Assembly: GCA_947044405.1 (NCBI GenBank) | Contig: CAMRHE010000353.1 | Coordinates: 1,817,501 to 1,881,500 of the forward strand | Source of the DNA: Leptodactylus fallax | Lineage: Eukaryota; Chordata; Amphibia; Anura; Leptodactylidae | DNA length: 64,000 nt | Direction: 5' to 3' | Part shown: positions 54,152 to 64,000 of the stretch, piece after piece | How the letters are laid out: each line of letters begins with the position of its first letter | How positions within the stretch are numbered: position 1 is the first letter of the stretch | Translations under genes and position numbers: made by a program | Notes under the pieces: model-generated | Seen by the model: only the letters and a program-made list of their open reading frames with translations | What the model was told of the DNA's origin: nothing | Database searches by the model: none

Positions 54152-54965
54152 GATGTGGCTATCAGGGCATGCTGGCCCACACTGGGAAAGAGCACGATCA
54201 GGCTAGATTAGGAAGTCATAATCAGATCTAACGGACTCTAGTAGAAAGTGGCAGGCTCTCGAGGGTTAACTCACCACCCAAGTGAAAGATCCACGTCGCC
54301 CAAGGCCGCTGATATCATAGAAGACAAATTTAGGGTCCACTTGTAACAGATAGAGGCCTGGTCTGATGTCGAATATCTGAAGGCCCCAAGATGGCCGCCA
54401 CTCGTTGTGAGAGTGGCGGTAGGCCCCAGGCTCCAGGCAGTCCTCAGTGTCGGCTGGAGTGCGTAGGAGTAGTCGATGGAGTCACCCCCACAGATGGAGA
54501 AGCCCGTCGGTGCGGTCGGTGGTGTCTCCTAGGAGCCGGCTGAAAGCGGGCGGTCTCACCCAGTCAGGTCCGCGGCGGTAGGGCAGGCCACAAGAAGATG
54601 GTGCTCGGCGTGGTAGATGCAGTAGGCCGCAACCGCCGGACGTCCCGCAGATGCAGCCCGCGCTATCAACGGTGTTCGCGGCGGTGAGCGGAGAGGGCCA
54701 GAGGGCACCAGCCGGTCCGGCCTCGCTAGTGCCGCAGAGGCCTCCACGACCAAGATGGCAGGCTTCTGTGCGGAAGAGCAGGTAGGCCTCAATCCAGAGC
54801 AGCTGGTAAGAAGCCCTGATTCTTGGCCCAAAACACCCTAAATTCGCTAATAGGGCCTGGGGAATGCCTAAGGGTGCTGGAGGTCAATAGAGGCTAGGGT
54901 GGTGAAGATGAAGGGTGGATTTGGTAAAAAGCGTTGGAGAGCACCAGAATCCACGTCCACCCACC

Positions 54966-55345
54966 GAATTATTGAATTTTTATTGACAATACTGTTTTAA
55001 AATATTGCCTGCAACTTTATACTGGTAACAAAATGGCGAATATGGTCCTTTTTATGTGTTTTGACACTAATAAACACCTTTAAATAAGTGATAACCGCTA
55101 AGAATTATTGAATAATTGAATTAATATTGACAATACTGTATTGAAAAATGGCCTGCAACTTTATACTGGTAACAAAATGGTGAATATGGTCCTTTTAATG
55201 TGTTTTGACACTAATAAACACCTTTAAATAAGTGATAACTGCTAAAAATTATTGAATTATTGAATTTTTATTGACAATACTGTTTTTAAATATTGCCTGC
55301 AACTTTATTCTGGTAACAAAATGGCGAATATGGTTGTAATGTCTT
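54966..55345 (-). repeat. 147-bp tandem repeat, right part
   Basis: Further units of the array at 51690-51987, starting at ATTGACAATACTG. Units differ by a few percent. Confidence 0.9.
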
Positions 55346-55349
55346 TCCC

Positions 55350-55640
55350 CATGTTAAAGGCCTTTATTACAGATAAGTGCAGATATTATTGGATGATAAT
55401 TCAGTTTTCTTTGGCATAATAGTACTGAATAATGATATGCCTTGTAAGAACAGTTAATAAGCCCTTTATAATAAACGCCTTTAAAAGGGCTTTTTTTACA
55501 GATACATGCAGATATGGTTTTGGGACAATAGTACTGAATAATGTTATGCCTTGTAAGAACAGTGAATAAGTCCCTTTTAATAAAAACCTTTAAAAAGGCT
55601 TTTTTTACAGATACGTGCAGATATTAGTGTATGATATTTC
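55350..55640 (-). repeat. ~118-bp tandem repeat
   Basis: Three diverged units with GCCTTGTAAGAACAGT, AATAAGCCCTTT and GGCTTTTTTTACAGATAC. A different repeat from the 147-bp array beside it. Confidence 0.8.
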
Positions 55641-56199
55641 ACTTTTTTTTTTTGCTGTACTGCACTGTAAAAGGCTTGTTGTGTTCCACCTTGACGTCAC
55701 AGATATAAGTAATAAGCAGCAGTATAACAGCAGTGAGTGCTGTAATGTGAATTATGCTGCAAATCCTTGCTGTAAATGACCCTGCAACCACCCCAAATTC
55801 TTCTCTCAATTCTTCCCTATGCTTTCCCTACAGTTCTAAGGCTGAGCCTGTTTCCCTGAACTTCTATATGTTTTCTAAGTCTTTCCCTAGCTCCTGCCGA
55901 CGTTTGTCCCTACAGTAAGAGCGATGTGGAATGACTGTACCTAAAATGGCCAAGGGTTTTTATAGGGCTGTGACATCATAGGTCTTGCTGGATGCTGATT
56001 AGCTGCATGCTTGGCATTGTGGGTGATTCCGCGTTCCCAGAGTCCCTTACCCCTTGTCCTAACATGTGCGGCGGCCATTTTATAAAAAAATGCGATTCGA
56101 TGCATCGAAGCGTGAGGAAATCCGGAATCGTGACGAATCGAAGATTTCCTGAAATTCGGATCGAATTCCACTTCTGCAGAATCGATTCACTCATCTCTA

Positions 56200-56878
56200 G
56201 TGGTAGGTTATGCGTCTTTTTCAGGGATGAGTATTAGTGGTGCAGTTGTAGGTATTGGCAGTTATTGTTAGTTTTAAATGGAATAAATGAAAAATATATT
56301 ATTTTATAATTCTCTATTTGTTAATTTAAGGAATGGCAAATCAGCTTTTACTACTATATATTTAAGATATTAATTATAATAATAAATGTTACTTATACAG
56401 CGCCAACATATTCCACAGCACTTTACAAATCTTAGGATTCATGTACAGACAAAATGAGACATTACAGTGTAATTAATCAATCCACAAAACTTCAATATTT
56501 ATTTATTATATTATATTATTACAGTGGCCATGACAACATTAGCTTGTGGTTTTAATTCAGGATCCATACGGTTTCGTTTTTAATACACACATACACAATA
56601 TAGGACCTTGGATTCCGACACAGGAAGCAAGACTGTTGCTGTTGCCAACTACCCAAGGCAAGTGCTTTCCCTGCACGCATGTTTTTTCATTGGTGGTCAA
56701 CATTTGTATGTGATTCTCTATCTCTCTGTCTATATAATATCAAAAGTTTAACAGTGGGGATCACCTCATCCTGGTTTCCCCGGTGGTTTCAATGTAATGC
56801 AATGTATTGGTTTTGAACTGAATATTACTATGCTGACCATTATTTATTGGTCAAATCAGTAGTGCGCTTATCTATTTT
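56200..56878. other. Mostly unassigned; includes a LINE 3' tail
   Basis: Except for the LINE tail at 56376-56480 I see no element or coding frame. Confidence 0.4.
56376..56480 (-). mobile_element. LINE 3'-end fragment, same family as 16428-17458
   Basis: (AATA)n then CAGCGCCAACATATTCCACAG, matching 16430-16540. Only ~100 bp. Confidence 0.75.
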
Positions 56879-57194
56879 AGGCTAAGGCCCCATGTAGTGG
56901 GCTTCAGCCAAAAAGCACTGCAGAAAAAACTGCGGCATAAACGCATCAGGTTTTTTTTCCCCAGCGATTTTCACAGAAAGTTTGCAGAGATTTCCTCTGC
57001 GGACTAGCTCTCCCTACTATACCTATATGGAAAATGCCAATGTTTTTTTGAAATCGCAGCATTTCTACTGCGGATATTTTTCTGCAATGTGTGGATGGGA
57101 TTAGCCAGAATACCATCCACTTTGCAGTCAATGTAAAATGCCACGGTTTTTGTACTGTAAATCGTGGCATTTATGCTACGTGGGCCCCCGGCCT
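56879..57194 (-). mobile_element. MITE with AGGC...GCCT ends, copy 2
   Basis: It starts GGCTAAGGCCCCATGTAG and ends CTACGTGGGCCCCCGGCCTTA, inverted ends. It reads cleanly and is the reference for the damaged copy at 17686-18033. Adjoins a T2 MITE. Confidence 0.75.
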
Positions 57195-57633
57195 TAAAGG
57201 GGTTGTCCAGTTTCAGACCAATATGAAGAGACAAATCTTATTGTTTGTATAATAAAAAGTTCTACAATTTTCCAATATACTTTCTGTATCAATTCCTCAC
57301 TGTTTTCGAGATCTCTGCTTGCTGTCATTCATTCTGCTTACATCAAGTGGAGAAAAAAAAAAATCATGTGAGGAACACACAGGTTCACTGCTCGTTATAG
57401 TCATAGCACAGTAATCAGACATCTGCCTAGTAATGAGCTGTGCATCTGTGTTGTGGTCACTTGACAATAGACTGTCTGTATATCACATGACCATTGACGG
57501 ATTTTTATCCACTAGAAGTAAGCAAAATGAATGACAGCAAGCAGAGAGCTAGAAAATCATGAGGAATTGATACAGAGAGTGTATTGGAAAATTGAATAAT
57601 AATAACTGGTCTAAAAGGGAACAACCCCTTTAA
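57194..57633. mobile_element. T2/Kolobok MITE (440 bp)
   Basis: TTAAAGGGGTTGTCCAG on the left and GGAACAACCCCTTTAA on the right with TTAA at both edges; also TTTCAGACCAATATG / CTGGTCTAAAA pairing. Confidence 0.85.
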
Positions 57634-57748
57634 CTATTCTATTGTATTCAAACTCTAGTACAACTTATTCCATGACTGGAAAAATATGTTTATAATTAAT
57701 GACAGGAGTTAATGGATAAATGTTCTGAAACTGAATATATATCAGAAT

Positions 57749-57938
57749 AAGGCTCCATTCAGATCACGTTTTTCACAGCTGTTGGCCATCTGTTTACATA
57801 GATATAAACGTTAAAAGGAAAAAAACAGATCAGTTTCTGTCCGTTTTTTGGACCCACACAAAAGTATGGTATATCCACTTGTGTGCATTTTTTGTATCCG
57901 TTAAATGGATGTAAATAGACATGATCTAAATGAAGCCT
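57749..57938. mobile_element. Short MITE (190 bp)
   Basis: The ends AAGGCTCCATTCAGATCA and ATGATCTAAATGAAGCCT are inverted. Its right end is cut by, or overlaps, the hAT TSD at 57936. Confidence 0.65.
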
Positions 57939-57943
57939 AGAGG

Positions 57944-60900
57944 TAGGGCCGGCGGTGGGGGGGGGGGGCAAACTGGGCAATTGCCCAGGGCCCCGTCACA
58001 AAAGGGGCCCCTGGGATCCGGAACCTGATGACTCCGGATCCCGGAGTCAGGCCCGGATAAATCAATAACAGAAAGGGACCGCAGGGCCCCTTTCCGTGGT
58101 GACTAAAAATAACAAACATTTTTACTCACCTGTCCTTGGCGTCCGACGTCATCTTCTGGCTTTCCGGATATCACTGCTGAGGCCAGGCCTCAGCCTTAGC
58201 GATCACATGGGGCGTGTTGACAGCCTGCCACACGTAATCGCTGAGGCCCAATCACAGGCCTCAGTGGTGACCTCCACAACGCGTGACGTCAGCCGCAGAG
58301 AAGAAGAAGCGGTCGCCGGCAGGGATAGCGGAGCAGCACAAGGAGGCCCAGCAGAGGTAAGGCAAGGTGAGTATAACTGTTTGTTATTTTCTCTCACCTC
58401 CCCCGGGCCTTCGATTATTATACTCTGGGGTCTGAAGAGACCCCAGAATATAATATAATAATAGCACTGTAGGGCCCCTGTGGAGCATTATACTGGGGAA
58501 GGGGCCCTCTGGATAGCATGTTATATTCTGTGGGGCCTCTGTGGAAAATTATAATGTGGGGGGGGCGGCTCTGGAGATAATGTTATATTATGTGGGGCCA
58601 CTTTGAAGTATTATGCTCTCCAGAGGGGCCCCCCAGTATAATGCTCCACAGTGGCCCCACACAGTATAATATGCTCTCCAGAGGGACCCCCAGTATAATG
58701 CTCCAAAGTGGCCCCACAGAATATAACATGCTCTCCAGAGCCCCCCCCACTTTATAATACTCAATAGAGGCCCCACAGAATATAACATGTTCTCCAGAGG
58801 GCCCCCCTCCCCAGTATAATGCTCCACAGTGGCCCCACACAGTATAATATGCTCTCCAGAGCCCCCCCAGTATAATGTTCCACGGTTTCCCCACACAGTA
58901 TAATATGCTCTCCAGAGGGGCCCCCCAGTATATTATACTGTGCGGGGCCACTGTGAAGCATTATACTGGGGGGGGCTCTGGAGAGCATGCTATACTGTTT
59001 TGGACCACTGTGGAGCATTATACTGGGGGGGGCTCTGGAGAGCATATTATACTGTTTGGGCCACTGTGGAGTATTATACTGGGGAAACCTCTCTGGGCAG
59101 TATATTATACTGTGTGGAGGCCATTTCTGGAGCATGTTATACTGAGTGGGGTCACTGTGGAGCATTATTCTGGGGGGGCCATCAGCAGAGCATATTATAT
59201 TGCGTGGAGCCATTGTGGGGCATTATTCGGGGGGGACTAATGAGCATTATATTAGGGGGCCCTCTGGGGAGCATATTATACTGCGTGGGGCCTACTGTGG
59301 AACATTATACTGGGGGGACGCTCTGGGGAGCATAATATATTGCGTGGGGCCACTGTGGAGCAAAATACTGGAGGGGGAACTGTGGAGCATTATACTAGTG
59401 GGGGCCCTCTGGTGAGCATATTATACTATGGGCCACTGTGGAGCTTTATACTGGGGGAAGGGACAGTGTGGGGAGCCTGTTATACTGTGTGGCGCCACTG
59501 TGGAGTGTATTATATTGTGTGGGGCTTTTCGGGAGCATATGATACTCTGTGGGGCCATTGTAGAGCATTATACTGGGGGGACTGTGGGGAACATATTATA
59601 CTGTGGAGGACCACTGTGGAGCATTATACTGGGGGAACCCCTCTGGGGAGTATATTATACTGTGTGGAGGTCATTATGGAGCATGTTATACTGTGTTAGG
59701 GCACTGGAGCATTATACTGGGGAGGCATTGTGAGGTGCATATTATACTGTATGGAGCATATTATATTGTGTGGGGCTTATGGGGAGCATATTGCACTGTC
59801 TGGGGCCACTAAGGGGTAGTATACTGTGTGGGCCACTGTGGAGTATTATACTGTGTGGAGCCTTACATACCATGTGGGGCCACTATGGGGGGCTCAGGGG
59901 AGCATTTTATACTGTGTGGGGTCACTGTGGAGCATTATATACCATGTGGGGAAACTAGAGGGCTCAGGAGAGCATTTTATACTGTGGAGCATTATATACC
60001 ATGTGGAGCATTATACTGTGGGGGGGGGGGGCTCACAATTCCTGCTGGCAGCCCTGTGTGCTATGTCTGTATCACAGCTCCCTAACTATAATCTTGCACA
60101 TATGTGTAGTGCTCCATGGCCATGTCATTCCCCATACAGTACTGTGCATGAACCGGCCATGGAGTTATTGGGGCCTGCACAGTACTATAGGGGCTGACTA
60201 TACTGGGAACATACTCAGTAACACCAGATAGTCAGCACATATGTAAGACTTCAGTGAAGGAGCTGTGTTATAGGCTATTAGCAGGAAGCTGTTGGGTGCC
60301 CCCAGAACAAGATCTTCTGGTGGGCCTAATGCCCTTCAGACCGACACTGTATAACGGAGAACTATTATATATAAGGATGGGTTACTATATATAATTGGGA
60401 AACTTAAGTATGAGGGGTCTATTATAAGGGGGAACTATTATTTATAAGATGGGGAACTATTATATATAAGGCATCCATTACAAGGGGGGAGCTATTATTT
60501 ATAAGAGGGGAACTTTTTATAAGGGGGATATAATTGTTAAGTGGGCTTATTTATAAAGGGGGCTATTAGTGATAATGGGGACTATTATTTATAAGGGTAA
60601 CTATTATTTATGAGGGGGCTATTATTTATAAGGGAGCAGTATTATTTTTACGGGGTGACTGTTACTGATAAAGGGGAATATTACTGATACAGGGCATTAT
60701 TTATCATTTATTAGGGAGCTATTACTGATAAAGGTGTAATATTATTTATAAGCAGGGACTATTATTTATAAGGAGGCGCTATAATAACTGATGACTGGGT
60801 GCAAAAATCTATTAGGTGGTACAAAGGTGCTAATTTGAATTGAGTGTGGTAAAATGGGGCTTGTTATTACTTTTTTGTTGGCAGAAAGGAGGCGTTATTA

Positions 60901-61002
60901 TAGGGGCTGCCACTGCAAGACGATGGTGTTGTTTGCATACCAGCATTTGGGGCCCCGCTTTTAATTTTGCCCAGGGCCCCACTTTGTCTAAAACCGGCCC
61001 TG
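57944..61002 (-). mobile_element. 3.06-kb hAT-type non-autonomous element with exact TSD
   Basis: The ends are TAGGGCCGGCGG (first base mutated from C) and AAAACCGGCCCTG. CCTAGAGG flanks both sides (57936-57943 and 61003-61010), a perfect 8-bp TSD. The right ~300 bp match the short hAT MITE at 2848-3219 in reverse. The interior has a GC-rich leader (57970-58440), a large VNTR and ATTTATAAGGGG-type short repeats (60340-60790). No transposase. Confidence 0.9.
58440..60030. repeat. Large VNTR, partly inverted
   Basis: Units read GGAGCATTATACTGGGGGG and GGAGCATATTATACTGTGTGGGGCC, together ~65 bp. From about 58610 to 58930 they run in reverse complement, then switch to forward at about 58930. The overlapping open frames on both strands are only repeat translation. 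Confidence 0.93.
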
Positions 61003-61081
61003 CCTAGAGGGGTGTCCATTATAAAAAAAAAAAAAAACAGACCCCTATCCTAACAGACACATTAATATCAGTGAGTGTCCA

Positions 61082-64000
61082 TTAACACCTTCAAGTCTTG
61101 AACCCAAAAGCGCGTTAAGGACCAGGCTTCATTTTTCATACCGGTATGTCACTTTATATGGCAATAACTTTAAGACATTTTAACTTACACAAGTGATTTT
61201 GAGACTGTTTTTTCGTGACACATTGTACTTCATGTTAATGATAAACGTTAATATATATTTTTGCATTTATTTATAAAAAAAAAATAGGAAATTTGGAAAA
61301 AAATTGCAATTTTCAAAATGTGAAATGGTCTGCTTTTCAAACAGATAGTCATACCACCCAAATACATTAATATATATCATCTACCATATCTCTGCTATAT
61401 ATTGGCATCAGCTTTTAATTGTCATTTCATTTATTTTGGACGTTAGAAGGCTTATAAGTGTAACAGCGATTTTCCAGATTTACAAGAAAATTTTTTAGGG
61501 ACCACTTCAGTTCTGAAGAGGATTATAAATGCCTATATATTAGAAACTCTCATGAATCACCCAATTTTCAAAACTGCACCCCTCATATAATTCAAAACAG
61601 CATTTGGGAAGTTTGTTAACCCTTTAAGCATTTCATGGGGATTAAAACAATATGGAGGTGATATTTAGACATTTCATTTTTTTCAATAATACATTCATTT
61701 AGTCCTAAAATTAACACATGCACAAAGGGTTAAAGGAGAAAATGCATCTCACAATTTGTTATGTAATTTCTCCCGAGCACAGAAATACCCCACATGTGGG
61801 TGTAAACTGATATTTGGGCATTCGGCAGTACACAGAAGGGAAGGAACGACACTGGACGTTTGAAAAGCAGATTTTACTGGAATAGTTTTCAGTGCCATGT
61901 CTCATTTGCAGAGCCCCTAAAGTACCAAAACAATGGAAATCCCCTAAAAGTGACCCCATTTTCGAAACTATACCCCTGACAGAATTTATCAAGAGGTATA
62001 GTGAGTATTTTGACCCAACAGCCTTTTCATAGATTTTAGTAACATTGGTATGTGTAAATAAAAAATTACTTTTTTTCTAATAAACTGCCAATTTAGTCCC
62101 AATTTTTTTTTAATAGGATTAATAGAAAAAGCTCCCCAAAGTTTGTTACACAATTTCTCCTGAACATGGCAATACCCCATATGTGGTTGTAAACTGCTAT
62201 ATGGGTACATGGTGGGCTTGGAAAGGAAAGAGTGCTATTTGGCTTTTGGATGGCAGATTATTCTGGAATAATTTTCAGGTGCCATGTCGCATTTGCAGAG
62301 CCCCTAAAGTACCAATACAATGGAAGCTCCCAAAAAGTGACTACACCCCTCAAGGAATTTATCAAGGGGTATTATCATTTTGAGCCCGAGTGCTTCTCGA
62401 AAATTAATGTACAAATTGAAAATTGAAATTTTTAAATAAATATGCCATTTTGATGCCCAATATGTTTCGCCCAGTTTGTGTCATCAGAGACACGCACTCC
62501 TAAAACTATTAAGTGGGCTATCCTAGGTAGAAAGAATTTGCATATGTGGGTGTAAACTGCTGCTTGGGCACACAGCAGGGCTCAGAAGAGAAGGAGCACT
62601 GCGCTCTTTAGCTTTTGGAGTACAGATTTAGAGAGATTTTCTGGACGCCATGTTGTTTTTGCAGAGCCCTGAAGGTGCCAGTAATTTGGAATTCCCCAAG
62701 AAGTGACCCCATTGTGTAGGGGTATTTTTAGAGTCTCTACAAATGTGACACGGCGTCTAAAAACCAACATCTAAATCAGCGGTTCAAGACACATAGCGCT
62801 CCTTGACATCTGTGCCCTCCTGTGTGCCCAAATGGCAGTTTATGCCCACATGTATGACACTGCTGTACCCAGGATAACATACTTAATGTCATATGTGGGT
62901 ATAAACTGCTGTTTGGGCACAGCTGGGCACAGAAGGTAAGGAGCGCTATTTTGGTTTTTGGAGCACAGTTTGGTTTTTGGACGTCATGCCACTTTTGCAG
63001 AGCCCCTGAATTGGCAAGTAAAGTAGAACCCACAGACACATACGCAGCTGATAATTGCAATTTTTCCATAGATACGCCATTTCAGTGCCCGATATGTTGT
63101 ACCCAGCTTATTATGTCAGTAGAGACACACACTCCAAAAACTGTTAAGTGGGTATCCCGGGCACAACAGCTTTTAGAGTATTAATCTCTGATACAAGCTG
63201 GACACAACATATTACACACTGAAATGACGTATTCCTGGAAAAATTTTCATTTTCTCCTATCACCATCAGCTGCGTATTCATTTCTGGAAAGTTAATTAAT
63301 GCAACACTTGGGAGTTAAAAATGCTCACTGTACCCCTGAATAAATTCCTTCAGGGGTGTAGTTTCCAAAATGGGGTCACATGTCAGGGGATTCCACTTTA
63401 CTGGTGTTTCAGCAACTCTGCAAAAGTGTCATGGCGTCCAAAAACCAAACAGTCTAAATCTGTGCTCCAAAAACCAAAATAGCGCTCCTTCCCTTCTGTG
63501 CCCAAACAGCAGTTTATACCCACATATGACATTAAGTACGTTATTCTGGGTACAACAGTGTCATTCATGTGGGCATAAACTGCAGTTTGGACACACAGCA
63601 GGGCGCAGATGTGATTGAGCGCTATGTGACTTTTGAAGTGTATATTTAGATGTTTAGTATCTGGACACCATGTCATGTTTGCAGAGCCTCTAAAGTACCA
63701 GTAAAGTGGAATCCCTTATGGAATGACCAAATTTTGAAAACTGCACCCCTCAAAGAATTTATCAAGGGGTGTGGTGCGCTTTAGTATCCCAGACGTGAAT
63801 ACACAGCGGATGGTGAAGAGTGAATATGTAAGCTGTGCGGAGTACATTGGGAACACCAAATTCCCTACTATATCCCCAGTATCTCCTATGATTGGGGGGG
63901 GGCTCTCTGGGGGTCACTTCTGGTTTATTTTTCCTTGTAAGCTATAAATTTGGGGTGTCCCCTGATATAAGCTCGCACAGCTTATACGTTCCCTTCCTGC
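61082..64000 (-). mobile_element. TTAA-element family, copy 3, runs off the window
   Basis: Minus strand. It begins at TTAA (61082-61085) with CACCTTCAAG..., the right end of the family, then GGACCAGGCTTCATTTTTCA matches 34130-34160 of copy 1. The last window bases align with about 30118 of copy 1. Only about three ~390-bp segments are present against five in copy 1. The other terminus is outside the window. Confidence 0.82.

Larger units (their letters stand above)
51988..54965 (-). mobile_element. L1 element, internally deleted (half-L1)
   Basis: Minus strand, poly-A (T run) at the left at 51988-52002. GAATTATTGAATTTT occurs at both borders (51973 and 54966), a TSD of at least 13 bp in the 147-bp repeat. 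5' UTR 54152-54965, ORF1 53372-54151, then the last third of ORF2 (52217-53293). Endonuclease and reverse transcriptase domains are missing, yet the 5' end is retained, so it was mobilised as an already deleted RNA or lost its centre afterwards. Confidence 0.85.
50040..56199 (-). mobile_element. hAT element with BED/hAT transposase, 3' end lost, split by L1
   Basis: Minus strand. The right terminus is TAGAGATGAGTGAATCGATT read on the minus strand (ending 56199), a frog hAT end. Leftward follow ~500 bp of leader, 118-bp repeats, 147-bp repeats (with the L1 inside), then the transposase pseudogene. The opposite terminus is absent. Linking the terminus and the transposase into one element is inference from order and orientation. 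Confidence 0.6.

Noticed and set aside
54556..54831. 91-residue minus-strand open frame upstream of L1 ORF1
   Set aside because: Falls in the GC-rich L1 5' UTR and shows no motif; chance open frame.
58096..58458. 120-residue open frame in the large hAT element
   Set aside because: No known motif, GC-rich non-coding leader, and no counterpart in the short copy; not a transposase.
58583..60231. Many overlapping open frames on both strands
   Set aside because: All are the VNTR unit read in different frames (GALYWG, EHIILCG patterns).

Overview
This is eukaryotic, almost certainly amphibian (anuran-like) DNA, and nearly all of what I recognise is transposable elements. I see no host protein gene, rRNA, tRNA gene, operon or CRISPR array. 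The call rests on the element mix: TTAA-flanked T2/Kolobok-type MITEs, several Tc1 families, CR1 and L2-like LINEs, a V-SINE, hAT elements, Penelope-like sequence, an L1 with frog/fish-type ORFs and a class I endogenous retrovirus. Most boundaries were fixed by eye from inverted termini and target-site duplications (TSDs); protein calls come from conserved motifs.

Layout. 0-7.3 kb: a VNTR-bearing element split by a T2 MITE, a solo LTR inside a TATC microsatellite, a 372-bp hAT MITE with an exact 8-bp TSD, an L2 3' end, a damaged DD34E Tc1, and next to it a complete 1.63-kb DD38E Tc1 with ~267-bp inverted repeats. 7.3-12.8 kb: sparse sequence with a V-SINE and a 2.1-kb foldback element. 12.8-18.1 kb: a CR1 LINE with a long open reverse transcriptase frame, then a T2-type MITE carrying a nested L2-like LINE. 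18.1-25 kb: one provirus with two closely matching LTRs, a fragmentary gag, a frameshifted pol and little of env beyond the transmembrane part. 25.2-28.6 kb: VNTR-bearing and hairpin MITEs. 28.6-34.2 kb: a 5.56-kb TTAA-flanked non-coding element; its family recurs at 47.5-49.2 and 61.1-64.0 kb. 35-38.5 kb: a Penelope-like element (RT plus GIY-YIG remnants) split by an LTR and followed by a second solo LTR. 38.5-47.2 kb: an old minus-strand CR1 broken by a palindromic Penelope-type insert, an L1 tail and a hAT-type element that itself holds two T2 MITEs; then a Tc1 and a second copy of the 13-kb CR1 family. 49.2-56.2 kb: an LTR-like block and a hAT element with a BED/hAT transposase pseudogene and 147-bp tandem repeats, split by an L1 that kept ORF1 but lost most of ORF2. 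56.2-61 kb: MITEs and a 3.06-kb hAT element filled with an inverted VNTR.

Nothing here works as a gene network; the organisation is insertion upon insertion, and the TSDs give a relative chronology. The most notable items are a hammerhead-ribozyme-like fold in the Penelope-type snapback at 39.5 kb, the DD38E Tc1 whose inverted repeats include the end of its transposase, the half-L1, a VNTR motif shared by unrelated DNA elements, and several patches of implausible homopolymer sequence that look like consensus errors.
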